Made by a program: the position numbers and the translations under genes. A stretch of 64,000 nucleotides of DNA, taken from the NCBI RefSeq assembly GCF_039525805.1, contig NZ_BAAAHZ010000014.1; one strand, 5' to 3'. Position 1 is the first letter of the stretch. Each line of letters begins with the position of its first letter. This DNA is from Dietzia natronolimnaea. Its GTDB lineage: Bacteria; Actinomycetota; Actinomycetes; Mycobacteriales; Mycobacteriaceae. The notes under the pieces are model-generated. The model made no database searches. It saw only the letters and a program-made list of their open reading frames with translations, and was not told where the DNA came from. Positions 52,875 through 60,218 of the stretch are shown one piece after another.

Positions 52875-54230
52875 TCACCGGATGAACGGCAACGGGGGCA
52901 GGGTGACGCCGTCCGGCAGCGCCACCTCGTAGTCTCCGAGCGAACCCGTGGTGACGATGGCCGCGTTGGCGGTGACCGCGACCCCACCCTGGGCGCCCGG
53001 CTCACCACCGCGACCGTTGGGGGTGACCGGCCCCGGAGCCGGCGGCGCCTCGGGAACGGCGACCGGCGCGGGGGGCGCGACGGGCATCCCGGGCAGGGGC
53101 GGCAGGGCCAGCCCGAGATCCATGACGGACTGCCCGATCATCGGGGCGGCGGCGATCGAGCCGCCGATGAGGACCACCGGGAGCAGGATCGGAACCGAAC
53201 CGGCCACCGACGCGGCCGTCGAACCCAACGGGGCGAGTGACGCGGTCAGGGAACCGATCGGGGCGAGAGACCCCTCCACCGAACCCGGCTCCAGGGACCC
53301 CATCGGGAGCGAACCCTCCAACGAACCGTCGTCGAGGGAGCCCTCCAGGGAGCCGTCCAACGACCCGGCCTCGGACCCCGCCGAGAGCGGGGCGAGCGAC
53401 CCGGGCTCCAGCGAGCCCTCGAGAGAGCCGTCCAACGACCCGGCCTCGGACCCCGCCGACAGCGGAGCGAGCGACCCGGCGACCGACGCGAGGGGAAGGG
53501 CCAGCGACCCCTCGAGGGAGCCGTCATCCGACCCGGCCTCCGACCCCGCGGACAGCGGCTCCAGCGACCCGGGCTCGAGCGACCCCTCCAGGGAGCCGTC
53601 CAACGACCCGGGCTCGAGCGACCCCTCCAGGGACCCCTCGTCCGACCCGGCCTCGGACCCGGCGGACAGCGGCGCGAGCGACCCGGGCTCGAGCGAGCCT
53701 TCGCCCGCCTCGGACCCTGCCGAGCCGACCTCCAACAGCAGGGTCAGCGCGGCGAGCGAGCCGCCCTCCCCGGAACCCACGGACAGCGGCTCCAGCGACC
53801 CGGGATCAAGAGACCCGGGCTCGAGCGACCCCTCCAGGGAGCCGTCCAGCGAACCGGGTTCGAGCGACCCCTCGAGCGAACCGTCGTCGGACCCGGCCTC
53901 TGAGCCCGCCGACAACGGCGCGAGCGACCCGGGATTGAGGGAACCGGGATTGAGCGAACCGGGATCGAGTGAGCCGGGCTCAAGCGACCCGGGCTCGAGG
54001 GAACCCTCCAGCGAGCCCTGACCCAGGGAGCCGGGATCGAGGGAACCAGGCTCGAGGGACCCGCCCTCCCCGGATCCCGCCGATCCGAGCAGTAACTCGA
54101 GGTTCAGCCCGAGTCCGGCCTCGAGCGACCCGTCCTGGGCGTTGGCGACCGCCGGGGCACCGGCCGCGGTGAGTAGAGCCGCGCCGGCAACGGCCGCCGC
54201 ACGGATGTGTAGTGCTCGTTTCGATGTCAT
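52875..54230 (-). CDS. Large secreted GSL-repeat protein (about 40 Gly-Ser-Leu triplets)
   Basis: 451 residues. Signal peptide, cleavage before QDGSLEAG. Residues ~30-330 consist almost wholly of xPGSL and xxGSL units (EPGSL, DPGSL, NPGSL, EGSL), often at exactly 5-residue spacing. A higher-order unit starting PLSAGSEAGS occurs five times, with one variant (PLSVGSGEGGS). The composition is Gly/Ser/Leu/Glu/Pro with almost no Lys, Arg, Cys or aromatic residues, so the protein is strongly acidic. A C-terminal module (LPVVLIGGSIAAAPMIG, LALPPLPGMPVAP, PNGRG) matches the protein at 32368-33093; ~55 further residues end in LPPLPFIR. DNA repeats carry many synonymous changes. No function is known to me; the repeat might form a beta-solenoid or an extended wall-spanning chain. 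Confidence 0.85.
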   Translation of the reverse strand: MTSKRALHIRAAAVAGAALLTAAGAPAVANAQDGSLEAGLGLNLELLLGSAGSGEGGSLEPGSLDPGSLGQGSLEGSLEPGSLEPGSLDPGSLNPGSLNPGSLAPLSAGSEAGSDDGSLEGSLEPGSLDGSLEGSLEPGSLDPGSLEPLSVGSGEGGSLAALTLLLEVGSAGSEAGEGSLEPGSLAPLSAGSEAGSDEGSLEGSLEPGSLDGSLEGSLEPGSLEPLSAGSEAGSDDGSLEGSLALPLASVAGSLAPLSAGSEAGSLDGSLEGSLEPGSLAPLSAGSEAGSLDGSLEGSLDDGSLEGSLPMGSLEPGSVEGSLAPIGSLTASLAPLGSTAASVAGSVPILLPVVLIGGSIAAAPMIGQSVMDLGLALPPLPGMPVAPPAPVAVPEAPPAPGPVTPNGRGGEPGAQGGVAVTANAAIVTTGSLGDYEVALPDGVTLPPLPFIR

Positions 54231-54407
54231 CTTCGGTCCTCAATCTGGTCGGTGTCTCCACACGGGATCGCTAGCACCGATCCCCCTGCCTGATATGCAC
54301 ATCGTGAAATCTCAGGATAGTGTTACTTCCGTCACAGTTCCACCGGTGCGGCGGAAATCTCCCTTCGTCGTCGTCGGGTGTTCCCCCCGACCACCTAGGC
54401 TCGCCGG

Positions 54408-55754
54408 GTGACCACCGCTCCAGACTCCCCGTCGGCCCTGGACAGGCAGCTCCGGAGCCGGCCGCTCCGCCGGATGGCGGACGGGACCGTCAAGCAGATC
54501 AACCCCTTCACCGGCACCGAGGTCTGGACGGTTCCCGGCCGCGGCCACCGCCCCGTCGACCATCCGCCAGGCGAGGTCCTCCCGGTGGACCCCCACGCGG
54601 CCGAGGCGTACTGCGCGTTCTGCGTGACCCGGCTGCGCGAGACCACTCCGGAGAAGTCACGGCTGGTGCGCGACGGCGACACGTGGACGACGCTCGACCG
54701 GGTGGCCGCGCACGAGCTCGACCTCACGACCCCTGAGTTCCGGCTCTTCGGCAACCTCTTCGAGATCGTGTCGCTGGACTACTGGAGAGCGGTCCACGGA
54801 TACCGGATCCCGGCCCGGGCCGCCGCGCACCAGACCGCCTATCTCGGGACCGACGAGGGCGCCGAGCACGTCCGCGCTCTGGTCCGCACCAGGATCGCCG
54901 CCGCGCAGGGGGATCCGGCGGACGCCGAGGCCATGACGACCGCGGAGCTGGCCGCCCACTCCGAGAGCTTCTTCGGTGGCTGCCACGACGTCGTGGTGGC
55001 CCGCCGCCACCTCACCGACGGCGCCACGACTTCCGACCGCCACGCCTCCTCCGGGTGCCTCGACCCGGACGAGCACCAGCAGTTCATCGCCTTCACCGTC
55101 CGCGCCATGCGGAACCTGTACACCGACAACCCCCATGCCCGGTACGTGTCGGTGTTCCAGAACTGGCTGCGTCCCGCGGGCGCGTCGTTCGCGCACCTGC
55201 ACAAGCAACTCGTGGCGATCGACGAGGTCCCGGCGAAGACCGGTCGCGAGGTGGCCGCCCTCGCCTCGGAGCCGGACCTCTACTCCACGCTCGGGGTTGA
55301 CCACGCGGCCTCGGAGGGGCTGGTGCTGGCGGCCAACGAGCACGCGGTGGCGGTGGTCGGGGTGGGGCACCGCTATCCCGCCCTCGTCATCTATTCGCGT
55401 TCCGCCGCGAGCGAGCCCTGGGAGCACTCCCCGGACGAGCTCCGCGGGGTCTCCGACCTCCTGCACGCCTGCCACGCCGCCACGGGCCCCCTCGTGCCCA
55501 CCAACGAGGAGTGGCACACCCGGCCACCGGGGGTCGGCGCGGCGATGCCGTGGCGGATCGTGCTCAAGTGGCGGATCTCGAACCCCGCCGGGTTCGAGGG
55601 GGCGACCGGGATCTACGTCAACACGATCGACCCGTGGGCCCTGCGCGATCGGGTCGCGCCGCGGTTGGTCGAACTGCGTGACTCGGGTCGGATCGCCGAC
55701 ATGGCGCTCGGGGCGGAGTGCGGGGACGTGCGGGGGTCCTTGCGCTCCAGGTGA
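54408..55754 (+). CDS. GalT-like nucleotidyltransferase (DUF4921 family)
   Basis: 448 residues from GTG 54408. It follows galactose-1-phosphate uridylyltransferase topology: a zinc Cys pair (YCAFCVTRLRE) near residue 67, a conserved NLFEIVSLDYWRAVHGY block, and the catalytic HxH as SFAHLHKQL near 265 (HPHxQ in classical GalT). This diverged branch is annotated DUF4921 in actinobacteria. It should transfer a nucleotidyl group through a His intermediate, but the sugar or other substrate is unknown. No galactose operon genes are nearby. Confidence 0.82.
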   Translation: MTTAPDSPSALDRQLRSRPLRRMADGTVKQINPFTGTEVWTVPGRGHRPVDHPPGEVLPVDPHAAEAYCAFCVTRLRETTPEKSRLVRDGDTWTTLDRVAAHELDLTTPEFRLFGNLFEIVSLDYWRAVHGYRIPARAAAHQTAYLGTDEGAEHVRALVRTRIAAAQGDPADAEAMTTAELAAHSESFFGGCHDVVVARRHLTDGATTSDRHASSGCLDPDEHQQFIAFTVRAMRNLYTDNPHARYVSVFQNWLRPAGASFAHLHKQLVAIDEVPAKTGREVAALASEPDLYSTLGVDHAASEGLVLAANEHAVAVVGVGHRYPALVIYSRSAASEPWEHSPDELRGVSDLLHACHAATGPLVPTNEEWHTRPPGVGAAMPWRIVLKWRISNPAGFEGATGIYVNTIDPWALRDRVAPRLVELRDSGRIADMALGAECGDVRGSLRSR

Positions 55755-55823
55755 GGCCGGGCGAGGGGCAGGACGGGATCGACGACGACGAGGTGGTCAG
55801 GTGAGCACCGGGGGTGCCCCCGC

Positions 55824-56351
55824 CTAGATCGCGCGTCTCGCCCGACCCCGGGGGAGCCTGGCGGCGGTGGCCTCACGGATGCCCGGCACGGAGGCGGGGA
55901 TCACGACGGGTCCGGAGAGCGACGGGTCGAGCAGCATCGCCGTGGGCGTCTCCTCCGAGCCCATGTTGATGCGGCGGCAGAGCTCGTAGGCGTCCTCGTC
56001 CCGCCAGATGTTGACCCAGTGCACCTCGAGCCCCTCCCGGGCGGCGCGCCGCCGCAGCGCGGAGGAGTACGGGCACCCGGGACGCCACAACACCACCACG
56101 GCGTGCTCCACGCAGGAGCTGCGCACCGACTGCAGGGGCTCGTGACCGGTGACCCTGAGCGGCGAGTTCCACAGAGCCACCACCGCGGTCACCGCCAACA
56201 CCAGCAGCGCCGGTGCCGCGCCGTGACCGAACCCCACGATGGTCCAGGCGAGCGCGCACCCCACGGCCACGACGGCCGCGGGGCCGAACCAGTGGCCGGG
56301 GACGATCTCGCGCCCCGCCCGGGCGAAGGGGTGTGTCACGCGGACGACCAT
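55824..56351 (-). CDS. Membrane-anchored glutaredoxin-like protein
   Basis: 175 residues. Two membrane segments (about 22-40 and 45-62) precede a glutaredoxin fold with active site RPGCPYSSALRRRA (CPYS) near residue 94 and the cis-Pro region EETPTAMLL near 137. The two-helix anchor puts the redox domain on the cytoplasmic side if the N-terminus is inside. Similar proteins without the membrane part are mycoredoxin-type reductases that act with mycothiol. A second Cys (SSCVEH) precedes the active site. Confidence 0.82.
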   Translation of the reverse strand: MVVRVTHPFARAGREIVPGHWFGPAAVVAVGCALAWTIVGFGHGAAPALLVLAVTAVVALWNSPLRVTGHEPLQSVRSSCVEHAVVVLWRPGCPYSSALRRRAAREGLEVHWVNIWRDEDAYELCRRINMGSEETPTAMLLDPSLSGPVVIPASVPGIREATAARLPRGRARRAI

Positions 56352-56448
56352 ACGCGTCCCGGATCCCGGTCCGCCCGTGCATTAACCGAATTGTGATGCG
56401 TCCACGATCGGCTCTCCACCCGTCGTCCGTGACGGTAGCGTCGGAGCG

Positions 56449-57630
56449 ATGACGGACTCGCGCCCGCCGACCCCGGCCCCGCCGACCAGCACCCGGAAGC
56501 TCCGCGACCTCACGGGACCCGGGATCACCACCGCGTTCGGTATGGAGGGGACCGATCTGGGGATCACCGCCAGGACGCCCTCCGGACGCCTGCTCGCCGT
56601 GTTCGGCGACACCTTCGCGGGAGCGGGGATGGGAGCCCCCCACGTGGGGCGCCCCCACCCGGGGATCGCCGAGTGCTCCCCCACCACGGACGAGCGACCG
56701 GGGCCGGGCAACCCCGACTGGCGGTCCCCCGTCGGCCTGTTCGCGGACGACGCCGCCCCGGGCGGGGGCCTGGTGTGGACGGGCGCGGCCGGTCCCGGCC
56801 CGCCGGACTACGCGGGGCAACTCATCGACTACGTCCACGGCCGGGGCTGTTCCACCGTCCTCCCCGGCGACGTCCTGACCCTCGGCGACACGATGTATCT
56901 CCACGTCATGGTCAACGAGGGGCTGGGGACGGTCACCCGGACCGAGATCCACCGCTCGGTCGACGACGGGAGCACCTGGGAACCGACTGGTGTCACGTTC
57001 TCCCCCCGGCTCGAGGGCGGGCACCGCCAGCTGTGGACGTGGGAGACAGGCGGGGACGGATTCGTCTACGTCATGTCGACCGGGTTCCAGCGGGACAAGG
57101 GGGTCATCCTCATGCGGGTCCGCGAGGAGCACCTGGCGGATCCCGGCGTCAACGGGTGGCAGACGTGGGGCTACCGCGAGGGCGCCTGGGACTGGGGCAA
57201 CCCCACGACCATCGTGCTTCCGGGCCGCATCGGCGAGATGTACCTGCGGCGGTGCGAGGACTTCTGGACCCTCACCTACTTCGACGCCGAGCACTACCGG
57301 ATCGACTGCCTCACCTTCCCGCACATCGGCGCCGACCTACTGGACAGGTCGGTGACGACCCACACCACGCTCCTGCACGGCTGTGCCTGGGGCGACGAGT
57401 CCGACGGCTCAGATCCCGCCGCGGGTCCGGCACGCGTCGCCCAGCTCTACTGCGGCTGCCCGGTCCCGGGGTCCACCCCCGAGGAGTGGCACGTGGTCGT
57501 GAGCCAGTGGAACACCCACGACTCGGCCGCGGGCCCCGCCGGCTGGCCATACCGCTCCATGCAGTTCGTGGGGTCCATCCCGCGTCCGCCGGGGACACGG
57601 GCCGGGGACCGACCCGCCGCGGGCGCGTAG
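56449..57630 (+). CDS. DUF4185 family beta-propeller-like protein
   Basis: 393 residues. The DUF4185 pattern is visible: an early LLAVFGDTFAG motif, TMYLHVMVN, RSVDDGSTWEPTG and WGYREGAWDWGNP blocks spaced as in five-bladed glycoside-hydrolase-like propellers. No signal peptide is apparent, which is unusual since many relatives are exported. In some mycobacterial relatives this domain has been associated with cutting cell-wall D-arabinan; I do not claim that activity here. It converges on the APH/ATPase gene through tandem repeats. Confidence 0.8.
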   Translation: MTDSRPPTPAPPTSTRKLRDLTGPGITTAFGMEGTDLGITARTPSGRLLAVFGDTFAGAGMGAPHVGRPHPGIAECSPTTDERPGPGNPDWRSPVGLFADDAAPGGGLVWTGAAGPGPPDYAGQLIDYVHGRGCSTVLPGDVLTLGDTMYLHVMVNEGLGTVTRTEIHRSVDDGSTWEPTGVTFSPRLEGGHRQLWTWETGGDGFVYVMSTGFQRDKGVILMRVREEHLADPGVNGWQTWGYREGAWDWGNPTTIVLPGRIGEMYLRRCEDFWTLTYFDAEHYRIDCLTFPHIGADLLDRSVTTHTTLLHGCAWGDESDGSDPAAGPARVAQLYCGCPVPGSTPEEWHVVVSQWNTHDSAAGPAGWPYRSMQFVGSIPRPPGTRAGDRPAAGA

Positions 57631-57688
57631 GTCCGCGGCCGCGTAGGCCCGCGGCTGCGTAGGCCCCTGGCCGCTCAGGCCCAGGGCA
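57625..57688. repeat. 16-bp tandem repeat bridging two convergent stop codons
   Basis: Four units of 16 bp (57625, 57641, 57657, 57673), consensus GCGTAGGCCCGCGGCY, run from the TAG stop of the plus-strand gene to the stop of the minus-strand gene at 57675. Each unit carries TAG or TCA at the same place. Confidence 0.8.
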
Positions 57689-59240
57689 GCGGCCCGAGGT
57701 TCCGCTCCGCCCAACCCCGCACGGCGTCGGCGGAGCGGGGATCCAGTTCTGTGGTGTCCACCTCGATCGCGTCGGGCCAGGGCGCCAGATCCGCGAGCTG
57801 GCTCCCGAGCACCTCCACGGTCGCCTCCGACGGGTCCGCACGGGCATGCCCCCGCTCCTCGATCCGCCGGACCAGTTCCCCGTGGGGAGCCGTGCACGAG
57901 ATCTCCACGAGCTCGGCGTGGGCGTCGGCGGCCACGGTCTCGGCCTCGGCGCGGCGGCGGGGGTCCAGCCAGGTGGCGTCCAGGACCACACTGCGTCCGA
58001 GCGCGAGCAGGTCCCCGGCCCGGTCGAGCATCCGGGCGTAGACGGCGGAGACCGCCTCATGCGAGTACCGTCCGCCGACCGGGCGCGCGCCGGCGTCGTC
58101 GTCGTCGCCGCCGGCGCCCGCGCCCGCAGGGACATCCGGGGTGACCACGTCGGAGCGGAGCACATCGGAGCGGAGCAGCTCGGCCCCCAGCGACTCGGCC
58201 AGAGGCGCGGCCAACGTCGACTTGCCCGACCCCGACACCCCTCCCACCAGCACCAACCGGACGCGGGCGCGCAGGAGGGCGTCGACGGCCCGGTCCGCCA
58301 GCTCCAGGGCGTGCCGCGCGTCCGCCCCACCGCTCCGGGACTGCTCGGCGCGGATCGCGGTGACCTTGGACCGGACCAGCGCGCGGTACCCGATGTAGTG
58401 GTGCACGAGGGACGACGGCGCGTCATCCCCCGAGAAGTCCCGATACGCCGCGAGGAAGGCCTCGGCGAGGTCCCGCGCCCCCACCCTGTCGAGATCCATG
58501 GCCAGGAACCCGGCGTCGAGCATGGCGTCCCCGAACCTGAGCCGGTCGTCGAACTCGAGACAGTCGATCACCCGGGGCCCGTCGTCCTCCAGATAGATGT
58601 CCGCCGCGAGAAGGTCGCCGTGGCCGTCGACCACCCGGCCCGCATCGACTCGCGCCCGCAGGAGTCGCTCCCTGCCGCGGAGATACTCCCCCGCGAGCCA
58701 CTCCACGTCGTCGACGATCACCGGTGCGTCCTCGCCCACACTCAGACGCCGCAGGTGGCCGATCGACTCCCGCCACAACCCGGCCACGGCGTCCGCGGTG
58801 CCCACCGCGTCGATCTCCTCCGAGCGGGGACTCGCGGCGTGGAGGTGATCGAGCTGCCGGGCCACCTCCCGCACCCCCGCCAGGAGGTCGGGATCGTCGG
58901 AGCGGCCGGTCCCCGAGGCCCGCGACCGCACCAGCGAGTCCAGGCTCCGTCCGGCGGGGAGTCGGCGCATCCGGACCACGTGGTCGATCACCTCGCCGTC
59001 GGGACCTCGCACCTCGAGCACACCGTCGTACACGTCCGGCGCCAGGCGGCTGTTGAGCTCGACCTCCCGGCGGCTCTGTTCTGCGCGGGCCCCGACCGAC
59101 GTGTTGTCCAGGAACCCGAGATCGATGCGCTTGCGCACTTTGTGAGCCTCGTCACCATAGAGCACGATGAGAGCGCTGTGCGTCTCGACGACGGCCGGCC
59201 CTCCGTCCGTCACCGGGTCGGCATCCGCGGGGGTGTCCAT
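57675..59240 (-). CDS. Bifunctional aminoglycoside-phosphotransferase-like / P-loop ATPase protein
   Basis: 521 residues. The N-terminal ~320 residues are an APH/choline-kinase-like fold: VYLF-type strands, the catalytic loop VVDGHGDLLAADIYL near 215 and IDCLEFDDRLRFGDAMLD as the metal motif. The C-terminal ~190 residues are a kinase-like P-loop domain with Walker A GGVSGSGKSTLA near 345 and VVLDATWLD. The same layout is found in Rv2004c and related actinobacterial proteins of unknown substrate. The APH catalytic Asp-to-Asn spacing (HGDLLAADI) is partly altered. Confidence 0.85.
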   Translation of the reverse strand: MDTPADADPVTDGGPAVVETHSALIVLYGDEAHKVRKRIDLGFLDNTSVGARAEQSRREVELNSRLAPDVYDGVLEVRGPDGEVIDHVVRMRRLPAGRSLDSLVRSRASGTGRSDDPDLLAGVREVARQLDHLHAASPRSEEIDAVGTADAVAGLWRESIGHLRRLSVGEDAPVIVDDVEWLAGEYLRGRERLLRARVDAGRVVDGHGDLLAADIYLEDDGPRVIDCLEFDDRLRFGDAMLDAGFLAMDLDRVGARDLAEAFLAAYRDFSGDDAPSSLVHHYIGYRALVRSKVTAIRAEQSRSGGADARHALELADRAVDALLRARVRLVLVGGVSGSGKSTLAAPLAESLGAELLRSDVLRSDVVTPDVPAGAGAGGDDDDAGARPVGGRYSHEAVSAVYARMLDRAGDLLALGRSVVLDATWLDPRRRAEAETVAADAHAELVEISCTAPHGELVRRIEERGHARADPSEATVEVLGSQLADLAPWPDAIEVDTTELDPRSADAVRGWAERNLGPLPWA

Positions 59241-59323
59241 AACCCCAGCCTAGGCAGGCATGACACGGCTCGCGGCCGACCCGCGGAGTCGGCCGGATAC
59301 GCCCCCCTCGCCTGTGGTGACCG

Positions 59324-59346
59324 GAGTGTTACCTCAAGGAACACTC
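59324..59346. promoter_or_regulatory. Inverted repeat upstream of the GSL gene promoter
   Basis: GAGTGTT (59324-59330) and AACACTC (59340-59346) form a perfect 7-bp inverted repeat with a 9-base spacer, ending 14 bases before the -35 box at 59361. The position suits an activator or repressor site. It contains AGTGTTAC, also found at 54319-54326 and, as AGTGTAAC, at 45128-45135. Confidence 0.5.
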
Positions 59347-59360
59347 AGCATTTCGCCCCC

Positions 59361-59389
59361 CTGACAGCGCCGGACTTCGCTTGTAGGGT
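59361..59389 (+). promoter_or_regulatory. Promoter of the GSL gene at 59468
   Basis: CTGACA (59361-59366) and TAGGGT (59384-59389) are separated by exactly 17 bases and fit the actinobacterial housekeeping pattern. The leader to the start would be about 70 bases. Confidence 0.6.
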
Positions 59390-59467
59390 CGCCGACGCAC
59401 CTCGCTCCGATCGAGGTGTCCGCGATGAGAGACATCGGGGTCAATGAAGATGGGAGCTGTTCAGAAC

Positions 59468-60103
59468 ATGACGAACACCCACCGGAAGACCACCAACCGC
59501 ACCACCGCCAAGATCGCCGCCGTCGGCGCGTTCGGCATCGGTGCCGCCATCGCGTTCCCCGGCCTCGCCGCGGCCCAGGAAGCCCCCGGCGGCAGCCTCG
59601 AGGGCCTCGCGGGCGACACGGGCAGCCTCACGGAGATCGCGGGTGAGGACGGCAGCCTGGCCGACCTCGATCTCGGCACGGACCTCGCCGTCGACCTGGG
59701 CAGCCTCGCCTTCAACCTGAACCTCGGCGCCGAGGCGTCCAACCCGGGCTCGGTCGAGTTCGGCAGCCTCGGTGTCTCCCCGAACACCGGCAGCGACATC
59801 CTCGACAGCGGCTCGGCCGGGGCCACCGACGCGGGCACCGGCTCGCTCGACACCGGCTCGCTCGGTGGGGACACCGACACGGGCTCCGTCTCGGGCTCGG
59901 CTGACGAGGGCACCGACACCGGTTCCGTCTCCGGCTCGGCTGACGAGGGCACCGACACCGGCTCCGTCTCCGGTTCCGCCGACGAGGGCACCGACACCGA
60001 CACCGGCTCGCTGAGCGGCGCGCTCGCGGGTCTGAGCTCCGGCGCCGAGGCCGGCGCGGAGGTCGGCGTCGACGCGGGCCTGACCGCCGGTTCGCTGGGC
60101 TGA
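59468..60103 (+). CDS. Secreted acidic GSL/GSV-repeat protein
   Basis: 211 residues from ATG 59468 (MTNTHRKTTNRTTAK, GGGAG upstream); ATGs at 59444 and 59450 are alternatives. Signal peptide cleaved after GLAAAQ, giving the AQ-start shared with other GSL proteins. The mature protein has GSL triplets, then three tandem 13-residue units (TDTGSVSGSADEG) at about residues 137-175, and ends TAGSLG. It is strongly acidic, with no basic residue after the signal peptide, no Cys and no anchor. The promoter, inverted repeat and terminator are all visible, so it is a single-gene unit. It lacks the PNGRG module. Function unknown. Confidence 0.82.
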   Translation: MTNTHRKTTNRTTAKIAAVGAFGIGAAIAFPGLAAAQEAPGGSLEGLAGDTGSLTEIAGEDGSLADLDLGTDLAVDLGSLAFNLNLGAEASNPGSVEFGSLGVSPNTGSDILDSGSAGATDAGTGSLDTGSLGGDTDTGSVSGSADEGTDTGSVSGSADEGTDTGSVSGSADEGTDTDTGSLSGALAGLSSGAEAGAEVGVDAGLTAGSLG

Positions 60104-60138
60104 CACGCCCGCATCCCCTCACCCCGGATGCACTTCCA

Positions 60139-60182
60139 CGGCCCGGGGTCGTGACTCCTCCAGAGCCACGACCCCGGGCCGT
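60139..60182 (+). terminator. Hairpin terminator after the acidic GSL gene
   Basis: ACGGCCCGGGGTCGTG (60139-60154) pairs perfectly with 60167-60182, loop 12 bases, 36 bases after the stop. Confidence 0.88.
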
Positions 60183-60218
60183 CGTGTGTCCGCCGACACG
60201 ATGGGGAATGATGCAGGG

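Noticed and set aside
52948..54021. Plus-strand frame rich in Ser-Asp-Pro/Arg-Glu-Pro repeats
   Set aside because: It is the antisense reading of the GSL repeat gene. It has no signal peptide or ribosome-binding site, while the minus-strand frame has a signal peptide, a conserved C-terminal module and a terminator.
54319..54335. MtrA-type direct repeat (GTTAC then GTCAC) upstream of the large GSL gene
   Set aside because: The two half-sites are 9 bases apart, which does not match the spacing I recall for MtrA boxes, and no second gene shows the same pair.
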